Positions 47,151 to 60,029 of a stretch of DNA of 64,000 nucleotides are shown one piece after another. Both the position numbers and the translations under genes were made by a program. The stretch comes from Synchiropus splendidus (taxonomy: Eukaryota; Chordata; Actinopteri; Syngnathiformes; Callionymidae): NCBI RefSeq assembly GCF_027744825.2, contig NC_071342.1, forward strand, positions 8,823,501 through 8,887,500, in the 5' to 3' direction. Under the pieces are notes generated by a model. It was not told the origin of the DNA. It did not search any database and saw only the letters and a list, made by a program, of their open reading frames with translations. Positions within the stretch are counted from its first letter, which is position 1, and each line of letters begins with the position of its first letter.

Positions 47151-49224
47151 TATGTCTGGACAAGGCACGTGTGAAAATAGCTGTCTTCCATTCCGTCTCA
47201 ATAACTGGAATGCACTGACCTTAGCTGTGACGTCCTTCACAGCTCCGACCTCCAACTTCGGAGGTAACTCAAAGACAGCATTAATCTATGGCACAACAAT
47301 GGGGGGACTCTTACATTGTTTCGAATTCCAAATGAACCCACATAAGAAATCAAAGTTTCACTTTTGTTCAAATAGTCAGTTTCTGAGTTATTCTGTTTAG
47401 AAACAAGCGCCTCAAGATAAGATCAGCCAAATGATTTATCTCTGGCTAACTGCTATGCAGAGACGCAGTGATCAGACTTGATATTCTGTCAATGATGCTT
47501 ATTCTGGCTTCATATAATTCTGCATCAACATTGCAATATGCCCATTGTCTGTTATAGTCTCTGTGAAACTATGACGCTCAAGTGCTATTCCACAACAAAC
47601 CTCTTCAGCCAACTCTTAGTGAGAATATTGTGCTTTCAGATGGCTCATGCTACGTGAAGCGTGATCTTTGGTACTTCATCACCATCCTCACCATTGTGAT
47701 AATCCCTTCCCAAACATCACAGCAACGCACAAACACACAGTGATGTACATTTAAAAAGCTCCCTGACAGTGATTCACCGTGATAGGGCAGAGCATCCCAC
47801 ACTTTTAATTCTGCTGCGGTACTTTTGCACGGAAAAATATTTATTAAAAGCTCTTTAGCTCCAGCTGATGATTCATGCTCGTACAAGTACTAACCATCCA
47901 TCAAGTCAAGAGCTTGCCAACTGCCCCAGTTTCCAGTTTAATACCAGAGTTTGGATGGACAACAATTCCTCTTGGTTGCACCGCCCCACAGTGACGTATC
48001 GCTCCGAGCAGCGGGGTTGTTAGTGGCTGTGGACAAATATGCAAATCACTTATGAAGTATGTCCCAATTTGTTTAAAGGAGCAGCTTCTATTATTTACCT
48101 GTCAAGCCGCAGCTTTATTCATTACACAAACCAATTAGTGTTTCCTCAACTGTGTCTTCTCTCGCTTTGTTAATTGCATGTGCTTAATTTGGTAGAAAGA
48201 CATCCAAAACTATCCGAGCTGTTTTCTTCATGTTGGAAATATAGTCAATTATGTTAGCGCTGTCTTGGTCTACAAATGAGACAGCAGGCTGTATTGCTGC
48301 AGGGAAGCTGTTGGTAGTGTCATGGAGTCATGGATTCGGACCTTCGTGTAGAGCTGCCGTGCCATTCTGCGTCCTGCCAGAGTCTGAAGCTATTCACTAT
48401 TGCCCAATCGTTCTCTGATCTTATGTCATTAGAGGGTTTCCACTCGGATTAAAAAAACAAAATGAAATAGCGATAGAGAAACAATGAGGCGCAGGGGAGC
48501 ATTTTGACATAGTCTTGAGAAGTAAATCTTTCTCCAATCTTCGTCGCTTCATATGCCCTGCTGGAATGCACAACTTCAGTCATTATGACGTTTCTTTTGG
48601 GATTTTTCTGTTAAAAACAAGCTAAAAACTACCATAGTCATGTCCACCTTTGTGATGTGTTATGTGTCAACAGTTTGTTTTGAGGTTGACACTTCATTTA
48701 AATGATCCGGAGAGATTTCATCTTTAAAAAGAAGACACATTTCTGAAGGCCATTTTTGCCCCATTTACTTGTTGTCTGTTTCAAACGGTCACTGATCCCA
48801 TGCTGTCTTTACGATGGTACTTCACCAATATATCCACGTGGAGCAGCCCTGAGTCAAAAGTTTGGGACTAAGACAAACTCCAAAACAAAGACCATTGTAG
48901 AAGGCGGTGGTCGCTGAGGCCGTTGTGTGTATGCATCACAACTTGAGGACAGAGAATTTCTGCTATTGTACAGTAATGTCTTCTTTGTTTCCGATTAGAA
49001 CTACGTATCTAGTAGGAACAGCAACACTGCCTCCTCGGTTCCTGGCTCATATTATTGGCAAATATCCATAAGCTTTGTGGAAATGTGCAGAAATGCAGAC
49101 GAAATGAACGCAGAGCACGGATAGAAGGCTCTGTCCGGCTCAGTCCGGATCCGATTTAGCAGTGTAGGGTGCTGCCAGGAGTGTTTGAAGTCAACACTTC
49201 ATCCCTTAATCTAAAGCGGGACTA

Positions 49225-49345
49225 AATTAAGGGTGTCAAACTCAATCACTTCAGGGGGCCATATTTTCAAACACAGGCCAAGTTGAGACGGAACAAAATG
49301 AATTTTTACTGATCAGTCTGTCAACGACTTCTTTTGATACTCAAC
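49225..49345 (+). mobile_element. possible hAT end fragment (GGGTGTCAAACTC)
   Basis: AAGGGTGTCAAACTCAATC followed by GGGGGCCATATTTTC and CAGGCCAAG resembles the left end of hAT elements that begin CAGGGGTGTCAAACTC. No matching right end was found nearby. A similar inverted end (ATGGGTTTGACATGC) lies at 15288-15300. Confidence 0.4.
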
Positions 49346-50223
49346 GGCAGTTTAAAGAGAATCCAGAATCAGTGTACTTTTTCATGATTTAATTCACTTT
49401 CATCAAATTTTCTTCCACCTGGATCAACTTTTCGAACTCTGTCACGTCTACAAGCTGCGCTTGCTAGTCTGTCAAAGGGACGAAGCCTGGACACTTTGTA
49501 GGTCATGATACCGACATGCTTTGTTGATGGGCTAGTTTTTGGTACCCATAACACTGAGGTCAGTATAAAATGGCTTGGTGGGCGATGCATGCTCTTAAAA
49601 CTTAGATACATAGTAGTACTGGATGAAGAACCTCATTCAATATTGGGAGTGGGAATTATTCTATTAAGGAAAGAGAACAGGGACACGGAGACGTTGTGAA
49701 GTGGAATTGAGACGTGGATAAAAGAATACTGTGCAATGAGAGCGGAGACAAAAGGGTAGCAGGGTTATGTGGGATAAGAAAAGCAAGGGCAGAAAGATAA
49801 AGTGCCCGCGTAGTGAGAAACCAAACCATTAAGATGTGAGAAATACAAAGAGGAAAAGTGGGAATGTCCTGTATTGGGGACAGAAGGGGAAAGAGAGACA
49901 CTGAACAAGAAAAGAGGAGGGGACAGAGGGCAGAAGAGGATGAGATGTGGGACAATGATAGATTGTTTTCTGGCAGGCTCAATTTGTCATGCTGTTATTG
50001 GGAGGAAAATGGAATGGAAGAGCAGCACCGAGCATCAGAGGAGAGGACAGGGGTTCAGGGGTGGGAGCGCTAAGCTGGGTGGGAGGAACACCAGCAGCCT
50101 GTAAGCGAGATAAACTGCACAGACCTCTTCACCCTTGGCCCTCAGCAGATGATCACTGAGTGTACAGTGGTGCGATAACTCTCACCCAGTAAGTGGCAGC
50201 TCACTGGTGAACTCCATGTCACC

Positions 50224-50247
50224 GTGTGTGTGTGTGTGTGTGTGTGT
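50224..50247. repeat. (GT)12 microsatellite
   Basis: Uninterrupted GT run on the plus strand. Confidence 0.95.
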
Positions 50248-50719
50248 ATGCTGTTTGTATGTTTGTCAACACAGATCGATAACGGGTCAAACTGAGTTCA
50301 TGACTCCACAACATTTAGAGCTCCTGAGGTGGCATTCCTGTGAACATGATGGTGATGACCACCATTTGATCTACGTAAAGGGAGGTAACCACGGCCAGAA
50401 TTGGGTTGTTTCTGAATGAGAGAGTTGCTCTGTCTGCAACTTCCAAAGCATTTCTTCAGCACTCAGTCATAACAAGAGAAAAACCTAGCTGCCAACTAGT
50501 GCATGTCAATCTGAGATGTTTTCACCGTTTCAAAACTTAGCCAATATTTATGAGCGCTGCAGGTGAGACACGTCAATCATAAGACACAGCTCTTTGTTGT
50601 CATTTATTTTATTTATTTATACACTGTTAAGCAGAACACAAAGACTCAGCAAGAGTTTGATTGCACTGCCTTTCCACTTTGAACGAACCGCAGAAGCTTT
50701 ATGTTATGCGGCTGAATAT

Positions 50720-51058
50720 TAGGGGTGTAACGGTACTCACACTCGGACAGGGCCCTGGGTCCGGTCGGAATGATGGAGTTCATGGGGAACCAAATTGCTT
50801 TAATACATGTCCCCACCTGGTCTGTTAAGCAGACGGAAACAACAGCCCACAAGAGCCGTAACAACAGATGAAACTTTTTGGCTGACAACATCCTCGGACT
50901 AGAGAGAAACCTGTTGTAAGAGCGAGGAGGAAGCTGTGCTTACGTTCTCTGCACTACTGGAAACAGTCTTGAAAATCAATGAAGAATGTGTTCAGTATAT
51001 AAATAGGGTTGAAAAAGAAAGCTAAAGTTGGCAGTTTTTGTGTACCGTTTCACCCCTA
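50720..51058. mobile_element. hAT MITE with AGGGGTGTAACGG ends
   Basis: The 339-bp element has 17-bp inverted ends, TAGGGGTGTAACGGTAC at left and TAGGGGTGAAACGGTAC on the other strand at right (16 of 17). Flanking 8-mers are CTGAATAT and CTGAATGC (6 of 8 identical). The end sequence is one I recognise as widespread among vertebrate hAT non-autonomous elements. No coding sequence is present. Confidence 0.8.
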
Positions 51059-51617
51059 CTGAATGCATACATTATAATCAGTGTCAGGTGTTGAAAGTAA
51101 GAACTAAGTTTTCTTGCTTCAGTAGGAGTGACTGATCACCACATTAATGTCTTCGCCCACAGTAGCACCGATGCACCCATTGCGCTCTGTTGTGATAAAG
51201 TTTTTATTTATCCTGTGTTGAAAATCGGTGCGAGTCACTGTGCAGCGAGAGCTGAAGGAACAGAGAAGAGCAGAGAGAGGAGCTCACAAACCAAACAAAC
51301 ATGTGACTGAGTTTGTCGAAGTTTGAATGTCATGATGAGCTTCAGGGCTCCCGCTTTTTATGAAAGCGTGGCGAAGACCCCGGAAAAAACAAACAAACAA
51401 ACAAAAAGCTGAACTGAGAAACAAGGGAGGAGACAATAACAACACTAGTTTTTAATCATGAGAAGTAAATCTCCCTTTAAATTTCAGCCTCCCTCACCGG
51501 GTTCATGAGTCTGACTAGATGTGTGACTTTTGTTCAGCGAGCAGCCGACCTATTCCTGTCATGTCTTTCAGCATTTTTCTCATGAAAACACGACTAAAAC
51601 CACTGTAATAGGACAGC

Positions 51618-52402
51618 TTTATTGTCAATATATCTTCCTGGACCTGAGCTGGAACACCAACACCACAGCACTGGCCAAGAAAGCCCACCTGTACTTCCTA
51701 CGGAAGCTGAAGAGAGTCAGAGTTCCGTCCCCCATCATGTGCACCTACTACAGAGCTGCGATCGAGAGTGTTCTAACCAGCTGCATCACAGTGTGGTTCG
51801 TTTCATGTACCATCGCCTGCCGCACGATCCTGCAGTGTGTGGTGAGGACTGCTGAGAAGATCATCAGGGTCCCTCTTCCATCCCCCCTGGACATCTACAA
51901 GACTCACTCGGAGAGCCCTGAGGATCACAGGAGACCCCACCCACCCGTCACACAGCCTCTTCACGCTGCTGCCATCAGGGTGAAGGTTCCGGAGTCACCG
52001 CGCACAAACTAGCAGACTGAAAGACAGCTTCGTCCACCAGGCTGTCATGATGCTGAACTCCCTTCCTGCTCTGCCCCCAGGTCTGCACCATGCACTTTTG
52101 GCTCCATCCATTGCACGTCTGCCCGTCCTGGGTGGGGGACCCCTCCTCTGACGCTCACCCTGAGGTTTCTCTGTTTTTCTTCCGATAGGGTGTTTTTCCG
52201 ATTCCGTAGCCGATGCGAAGGTTTAGGGCAGAGGATGTTGCCATGCCCCCGGTGGCTGATGGATTGATGTGATGATGATTTAGTTGCCATGTGTCCTGCT
52301 GTGTCTATTTATCAATTGTTTATTATTTGTTCCTGTCTGTTGATTTTTATATGTCATGCCTTCCGGGTCTGAGAGATATTTGACAATAAAGCTGACCAAC
52401 CT
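51618..52402 (+). mobile_element. 5'-truncated LINE tail, L2/Rex-like, fairly young
   Basis: The frame reads DLSWNTNTTALAKKAHLYFLRKLKR, then a run containing YYRAAIESVLTSCITVWF and LQCVVRTAEKIIRV. This is the C-terminal reverse-transcriptase extension of a fish LINE, broken by a frameshift near 51900. In the next frame DSFVHQAVMMLNSLPAL follows near 52030-52075. The 3' UTR ends at GACAATAAAGCTGACC near 52396. It is less decayed than the 46590 copy. The catalytic domain is absent. Confidence 0.8.
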
Positions 52403-52728
52403 ACCCAATCACGTTCCCCTTCCATGATGTGGTTACACGCGTTCATGATCATGTGAGACATAAAAAAAAAAAAAAAAGGTCACTATTCTGAAGGCAAGGT
52501 GATGCACTATGATCGTGTACATGTAGCAAAAACCCTGAGCTTGTGGAAGCATATTTTAAAGTTCTGTTTAGTTGGGCTGAAGAATAACTTTATATCATCT
52601 GTTTGACACCGATTTGGTTGATATATTGCTGGACAATGGTTACCTTTTGCACCTAAAAGCATAGAATCCGGAATAGTTTTTTTTGAAAGGGAAAAAGGAC
52701 CAAAAGGGTGTTGTGCTGTTTGCACCTT

Positions 52729-52934
52729 CAGGACGTGTCGCCAGTCCATCACAGGGCCTACACTCTCTAATGCAGGGGCAATTTTAGAGTGTCCAATGAA
52801 CACGTCTTTGGACTGTGGGAGGAAACTGGAGCACCCAAATGCAAACTCCACCCAGAAAGATCCAGAGCTGGATTTGAACTGCAAACTTTCTTGCTGAGAC
52901 GCAGCGCAGCCAACCATTGCTCCACTGTGTCGCC
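52729..52934 (-). mobile_element. V-SINE-like tRNA-derived SINE, copy 2
   Basis: On the minus strand it starts GGCGACACAGTGGAGCAATG, has a B-box-like GTTCAAATCC (plus 52870-52880) and the block TCTGGGTGGAGTTTGC (plus 52841-52856), then CTCCAGTTTCCTCCCACAGT and CCAAAGACGTG. It ends near GATGGACTGGCGACACG, which repeats the start and is common in this SINE class. It is better preserved than the copy at 15896 and is in the same orientation as grid1. Confidence 0.8.
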
Positions 52935-55495
52935 CTCTAATGATTCCTTATTTGTCTAACTTTGTTCCTTCTTAACTTTGTTTCTGTTGCTGAATGATTT
53001 TGAGTGAAGAAAGCGAGTATTTGGATATTGCTATTTAGCCATGCTCATCAGTGCTACAGAAGAGGGTGTTCACCAAGATGGCAGTGATGGATATGAGCGG
53101 GTGACACGGAGCTTGTGTGCAGATGCGAGTGCTTGTCTGTGGGTAAGCACCCATGCAAGTGTGGGCTCACATGCAAAAGATGCTGTTGGTACCAGCACTA
53201 CGCTTCCCTGCACCTGCACCACCCTCCATGTGTCGGGTTAATGAGTCATGCTGGGATAAACACTTCCAGGTCAGGACCGGGTTTACTTTGTCTTGGAGAG
53301 TGAAGCGGTCCAGGTGCCAGCATGAGCTGCACTGCATGATGGCTTATGATGATTAATGTGGAAACAGAAAAGATGCCAGGGGAAATGACGGGTTGAGTTG
53401 CTGAAATAGCAGCCACTCTCTGTATTAAATCCAAGCTGTTTTTCCATCTACCTTCTTCTTAAAAATCACAAAAAGTGCAAAGAGCAGGAGTAATAACAAC
53501 ACCAATATTGGTGAAGGAAAGAGAAGCAAAGAAGTTGACGCAGGAAATGAAGACAGTCTAGACACAGGGGATATTAACTGGAGGGTGGGGGCAGTTTCAT
53601 GCCTCCTCTAAAGTGAGATTACAAATGAAAGGAAATATAACAACACGCTGAAAACACCAGATAGAAAATTAAATACACCGGTTCTGACTGTCGATGTCTA
53701 GTGTACTATAGGAATGATAACAGACTTATTTTAGTGGACTTACACCGAGTGAAAAAACACTTAAACCATCTATCTGCGTTGCTGTCGAGACCCTGAGATT
53801 GAGTCAAGGCCGAGACCCCAACATATCTACACAAGAGCAAGACTTAAGGGGGCGGGGAAGGGTCATGAGTGAGATCGAGGATGGGTGAGCTCAAGTCCAA
53901 GACCAAGTGAATGCAGTGCAGCTTCCATTGTATCTGTCATACTGAAGAATACATTTCTTTCTCACTGTTGGATCGATGCCATACAACCTCTTGACACAAA
54001 GATTCATGTGTTTCCAATCTTGGAACAAGTAAAACTGAAGTCCTCATAGCGGGGAAATAGAGCTTATTATCAATGACATTCATGCTGCATTTCACGCTCT
54101 CCTTTACTCCTCTTCTTTTGCAACATAAATAGCAGGTGGCAATCGGGTCGCAGTTATTTCAAGCTCAAGAGTTCAGTTGCGTTTGAACTCAGGTAATGAA
54201 CACACTTGTGAGTTGTTGTGACCAAACATTCCAGAGTCCAGTTCGATAGAAGCGAAGATGAATACAGTCAATTTCAAAGCAACCTTGAAAGCGTCATTTT
54301 AAGTTTGCTCTCAGGAAGAGTGCAGCCATCGAGGAGACAGACGTCCCCTGCTTGAGTCCAGGTTCTGGTTCCTATCACAGCCATTTTGACGAGATTTAGT
54401 CCTCAGCACATCACCTTGTAACATGAAAACTGGAGGTCAAGAAGTTCATGTCACTGTATTCTTTTAAAATCCATTTCATAAATGCTTTCATGTGAGTTAC
54501 TGAACAAGAAAGTGGTGTCCAGTTCTCATCGAATTTGATCCTCAACCTATAAAGCATCTGCCCCACCAGTGATGCTTGGTTCCTCGAGCGACAAAAAAAA
54601 GCCATCATCTGGTGTTTTTCCAAAGAACCCCGTCGCATGTCGACTCTGGCTCCTCTCAAATCACCATCCACAAATGTTTGTGACAACCAGGCGGACAAGT
54701 CCTTGGGATCAAAACACAATTCCTTGCAAGGGCAAACGTGTTTATGACATACCACCTGGAAATGTCACAAGGTATGTTTTTTAATCAGTGATTAATGCTC
54801 CGCAGTCACGACTCAGCTTTAAACACTGCAAACAGCCGCGGCGCCCGGGCAAATAGGATCAAACATTTTCCCACTTGTGTAACGCAGGTGTGTGTTATAG
54901 AGGGAATCGGTCTTATTGTTGGACGTGGGGTTTGAACTCGGCTCTATTACCCAGAAGGAATATGAAACTCCACAGGAGATCAAATGGCAGAGGTGAAGGA
55001 AATCATTTCAAACCTTTCAGCCATCATTTTGTAACCCAGAGTAAAAAGACTTGCAAGTGGACCGCGCACAGCTGAGGCCGCACCGCGTTCCACTTCTTCT
55101 CAGCGGCAGAGACTTACAGGAATACAGAAGTACATGCAGAGTCTCATCACGAAACAGCACCAGTCATGTTTGTGAAACCCTGGAATATTATACCAGAAGA
55201 TGCAACAGGGAGGTGAGTGTGGCATCAACCTGAGCAACAATGATACAAAGAAAACAGGTCTCTTTTCTTAGCAGTTTTCTTCAAAAGTAACCACGAGGGC
55301 TGATCATGAGTTAAAAAAAAAATGCATTTGATGTATCATAAATAACTGTACGAGAAAATCATAACAAAAAGGTGTGAGCGTTTCTATGGCGGACATAATC
55401 TTAGTGGGATTTTAACCAGCAACCCCATTCTCAGCAGTCATTGTAGCCAAACACAGAGCAAGAAGGTTTGAAGAATAGTACAATGAACACAATTC

Positions 55496-55987
55496 TATGG
55501 CGCCCCTACGGGGGGAGATCTCACAAAACCTTTGGAGATCTCGCAATACATTCCTGCGAGATCTCTCAATACTGTGAGGTCCTGGGTTTATGCTACTGTT
55601 CCTTTAAGAGTTCAATGGTGACAAGTGAGTGAGGGTGGAGCGTGATGCTGCGCTGGGGGTTAGAGAGAGTTCCGGAGACCACTATACAGTGTATGAGTGA
55701 AATAGAAGAAACTAAACTACGGAACGCCTGTTTTTGTCTACGACCAGCAGATGCTACAATACTTTTGCAAGATCTCACGCCACTCAAATGTATCTGCTGC
55801 GAGAAGTAGAGGAGTCATGGAGGATGACCTGACACTGATTTCAAAACCATCACGAAGCAGGACTGCATGTCCTTATATTTTAGTCCAGTTTCGAAATAAA
55901 ATTCAATGAAACTTTCCCTAAACTTTCTATCGCAAGATCTCGCAAAACTTCTCTTTTTTTTTGTTTTGTCCCCTAAGGGGCTCCGTA
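55496..55987. mobile_element. unclassified inverted-repeat DNA transposon rich in AGATCTC
   Basis: The 492-bp unit has ends TATGGCGCCCCTACGGGG at left and, on the other strand, TACGGAGCCCCTTAGGGG at right (14 of 18 identical). It is flanked by the 6-bp direct repeat CAATTC (55490-55495 and 55988-55993; 7 bp if the shared A is counted in the repeat). Five AGATCTC words lie at 55516, 55536, 55559, 55770 and 55935, mostly subterminal, as expected for transposase-binding repeats. The superfamily is not assigned because a 6-7 bp duplication does not fit hAT or mariner neatly. Confidence 0.65.
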
Positions 55988-56099
55988 CAATTCAACTTAA
56001 GATGCAGACAATAACGCCACGATGACAGGGTATATAAAGACAGAGCCTGAGCCCGACTAAAAAAAAGGCTTTTTAAACTAGCTAGCTATATCCAAAGTA

Positions 56100-56500
56100 C
56101 GGTCGAGGGGCATTTTGCGGCCTTAATCAAATTTCATGTGGCCCACTCTAACTCCTGAATCTTTAGTTGCTAGTTTTTTCTTCAGACTGAATGGCACTTC
56201 TCAGAGCATGTTATTCCAGGTGAATTCAGTACCTGCCCCCTCGTGCTTAGTTGGCGATGAATTTTCTATTTCCAGCGTTTATCGCAGGGGTTACATTCAT
56301 TGAAAATCCGGGAAGCAAATCATGCCGCTTTTCACAAACTGATTTCCTGTCTGAGCGATCCTCTCCACTCCAACATGAATGTGTGGTGGGCAGAGCTCCT
56401 TAAAAAAAATAGAACCGTCCCTGATTTGAAGCAGAGTGGAGGTCGACCACCGTGCCAGGGCCTTTATTTTTTTTTTGACTTTGAGTTTGACACGTGGTAT
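56100..56500. mobile_element. possible decayed hAT-related repeat
   Basis: The right part ends TTTGAGTTTGACACGTG, the inverse of the GTGTCAAACTCAAAG hAT-type tip, and the left part has GCGGCCTTAATC and TGTGGCCC words common in such elements. The left tip cannot be matched and there is no clear target duplication, so the limits are guesses. Confidence 0.3.
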
Positions 56501-57890
56501 ATGCCAAAGACAGTTGTTTAAAAGCTAGTGAACTTGTATGACTGGATACTGAGAGAAAAAAAAAGTGTCAGCATGAATAATTCTACGCATGAATTCTCTT
56601 ATTTTGAATAAAATGTTTGAAAGCGAACACTGGAGAAGTACAGGTTGTACCTAATTTAATCCGTATCACACATTTCAAACAGCAGAAAGGTCGTCTCTGT
56701 GTCAAATACGTAATGACCCCAAAACACTGATAATCATATTTAAGTTTACGATTTATCTAAAAAAACAACAACAAAAAAACAACAACATGCCCAATCCGAT
56801 ATTGGTGCTCCAATAAACTCATAAATAATACTCCCAATTACGACTGCCCGCTGAATGACACTTCATCTACCGGGAGTTTCGGGGAGAACATGTCTAAATA
56901 AATAAGGATTTTATTAGAAAATTGCAGCCTGGTTTCTTATTATGCAGGTTTCTGGCAGACTTGGAAGACGCCATCAAAGGCTCTCACAGTTCGTTCCGGA
57001 GGTAAGCAGCAGTTCATGTTTTTAAAAGTTAATAGGACAATTGGAACGTGAAAAAAACAACTGCTCCTCCCGTGAGATGGGATTATTTCCATGACATGCG
57101 GAGGATCCTTCAAACTGTCACACGTGTGTAACACGTATCAACAGGCTTTTATCTTTCCCACGTCGGAGGCGCTAAAAGGGTAAGAAATGAAATCAAGCAC
57201 AGCTGTCACAATCCAGCTCTTAATTGGAACACAGCATCTCAATTTCACTGCAATATTTTGTCGTTTCAATACTCCAGGATTCTCGCCTCCTCCCTCATGA
57301 CCTTTGCTGACTTTCTTCTTTTTATTCATTGATTTGGTTAAGGGTACAGAACCTCACTGTAAACTCATAAAACTCAAGTAAACTTTCTTGACTCTTCCGT
57401 CTCAGTAAAGTGGTCAAGGTTCACCTTGCGGCATGTTATTGTAGGAGCTTGATGCCACTCATTGTTGCTATCCATTCTCTTACACAACATATTGTTGCAC
57501 TTTAAATATCCGAAGTGGATATTTCCCGATATGTAGTGTTTGGATGATATTTATGAAGTATTGTTCTGAAAACAAAAAGGTTTTAATGTAACAGATGCCC
57601 TCAGGCTGTTGCCATTCCACTAGCGGCAAACCCGAAGCCGGCATTCTTGCTGTGAATGCATCAGCATTTCTTTGTCTATTTATCTACTAATTTATAATTA
57701 TTATGTATTCTAATCTCTTGAAGAAAATGCTTGGTTCAAAGAAATATGCTGTATGTAGACACATTAGGCTTTCAAGTGAAGAACATATAGTGCCTTCTGC
57801 AGCATATCCAGACACTGTAGGCAGCGTCCTGCATGAAAGAAAGATGGATGTTGGGGTCAGGTAAGGCATGGGATGGAAGCTCCTTTCATT

Positions 57891-58088
57891 TTGTTTTGGG
57901 TAGAAGAGGTATCATGAAACAGTGTCCTCATGTTTAAAGGCCACTAGATGGTGCTCTTGTTTTACAAATGATGTGAGTTTTGCGTTGAATTTCTCGTTTA
58001 AGTCAAAACGATTTACAGCAAACAGTGCCATCTGGTGGCCACTGAAAATCAGGTCACTGTTTCATGAAACCTCATAAATCCATCACAA
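57891..58088. mobile_element. short hAT-like MITE, CTCF-motif family, copy 5
   Basis: The copy is 198 bp with inner ends GAGGTATCATGAAACAGTG and CACTGTTTCATGAAACCTC nearly perfectly inverted. The outermost bases are diverged and no clear target duplication is left. The CTCF-like cores are at 57941-57955 (plus, 14 of 15) and 58024-58038 (minus, full match). Confidence 0.8.
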
Positions 58089-59864
58089 GTCAATTGATAT
58101 TCACTGCCTGTAAATTTCTGATAAAGGCCACCTCCCAGCCACCACCCCTTCAATATTGATCAATATTCGATGTGGAAGGCAGCACACAAAAGTCCACTTT
58201 CCCACATCAACATATTATGCCATGGAAGGATGGGTTGGAAAACCACAACGGGATTTGGAGTCCAGTGCAACTGCCATCGGTTTCCAACCTGGTTAAAATG
58301 AGACCCACAAATCCGAAATGTTTATCCAAATGAAACTGAGTTGATGGACTTGTTGAATACAACTGTGAGTCTGAGCACCATTGTGCTGCAAACAAATAGC
58401 TTAAATAGTCATTTAATTTAACAGATGAAAAGCATAATAATGTTTACTCTTCTTTGGACCATTCACACTACATCTGGGAAATCCATATTTATAGAGCGAA
58501 TTGTGAACAGATTTCATAAATATAGAGACAGCATGGTTTCATCGATCTCCTTGGCTGGTCCATCCATCCACCAACTACTATCTGGTCAATTTCTCAAGTT
58601 TTATTTTTTAGTTAAACTGGCTTTTTTCTTGATTTACCTTTTTCTAACGTGACGTGCTCTGTATTATCGAGTCACTTTAGATTCTGTTGCCATGTTTTTC
58701 CGCTGAGTTTTGTGCTGATTTCGTGCTGATTTCTTACATGGTTTGAAAAAAAATAAAAATAAATTAGTGCTGACATTTACAACATAAAATTACAATCCAT
58801 AAAAATACAAGGACACAACTCAAAGAGCCAAAAATGTAATCTGTTGAAGAAATACGGCTGGGAAATGCTCCACTGACAACTAATTGCATGCTGACTTCGG
58901 CTACCCATAAACATGTCACTTTTTAGTTCGCTTTTTGTTTTTTTTTTGTTTTTTTTTTGTACTTAATGTGCACTGTTTTATCTCAGTGATTTGGCAAACG
59001 TGCCATGATATAACCCAAGGGCATGGAACCACTGAGCGATTCAAGAATATATTTTACGGTTGCATTTAAGGCTCGCACGACTCAACGGATGCCACTTCAG
59101 ATGCGGTGAGCTCAGAGCATTTGGTTATCGGGAGAAAAAACGTATGATGACAGAAGATGCTACTTCCTCTCTGTGCGATGTGAACTAGAGATGGCGACTG
59201 TCTGTGAAGGGGAAAGCACAAGCTGAGAGTTCCCAACGTGAAGACGTTGTCCATGACATCTTGTTCCAAGTGTGACTGCGGCTCTGAACAAACCACACCT
59301 GACTTGAAACAGAAAGGGCCATTAAGGGGCATTAAAGGGCACTGGAAAAGTAGTGGACTAATGTGAAACTTGGAAGACTTCCCGTGTCCAATAGCACTGA
59401 TAATAAAAGGGATGGAATGCAAATTAAAGTTCTTAATTTGAAACCAGCCGACCTATAGTATTTTTTGGACCAGCTGATAAAAGGTGTCTTTTTTTTTTTT
59501 TTTCACCAATGCATATTAGAATTTCCTCTCGCTTCTCGCCAAGCTCCCTCAGGTGACCTTTTAGAGGATTAAGTGCGTATAGGAAGTGAACTGAACTGAG
59601 GAGGAAATATATTAAAGATGAAGTCTGACTCAAAAAAGAGCAGACGCTTTTTTCATGAAGGAAAATGAAGACGTGTAAAAATACTGTATATATCCTATTT
59701 TTCTATTTCATCTGTTTTGGGGGTATATAATAGCTTGAAGATGATTTAAATTTGGCCTTAATGACCCACATTTTGATGCAAATATATGTAAATATAGAGC
59801 ATAGAGATGGACCCAGGCTGAATATAAGACTTAAATGACATGCAAAAACCGTATCAGTTGATAG

Positions 59865-60029
59865 TAGTGATGGGTAAATGAGGCGTCACGGAACAGTGTC
59901 CTGATTTCCTGTGTAAAATGTGAACAACTCAGTCAACGAAACCTCACACCATTTGTAAACCAAGAGCGGCATCTAGTGGCCTCTGAAAATTAGAACACTG
60001 TCTCATAATACCTCATCTACCCGTCAGTA
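59865..60029. mobile_element. short hAT-like MITE, CTCF-motif family, copy 6 (left motif deleted)
   Basis: The copy is 165 bp. The left tip TAGTGATGGGTAAATGAGG is the best preserved of the family. Flanking 8-mers GTTGATAG and TTTGGTAG agree at 6 of 8. An internal deletion of about 30 bp removed the left CTCF-like core. The right one at 59965-59979 (minus) fits at 14 of 15. Confidence 0.8.
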
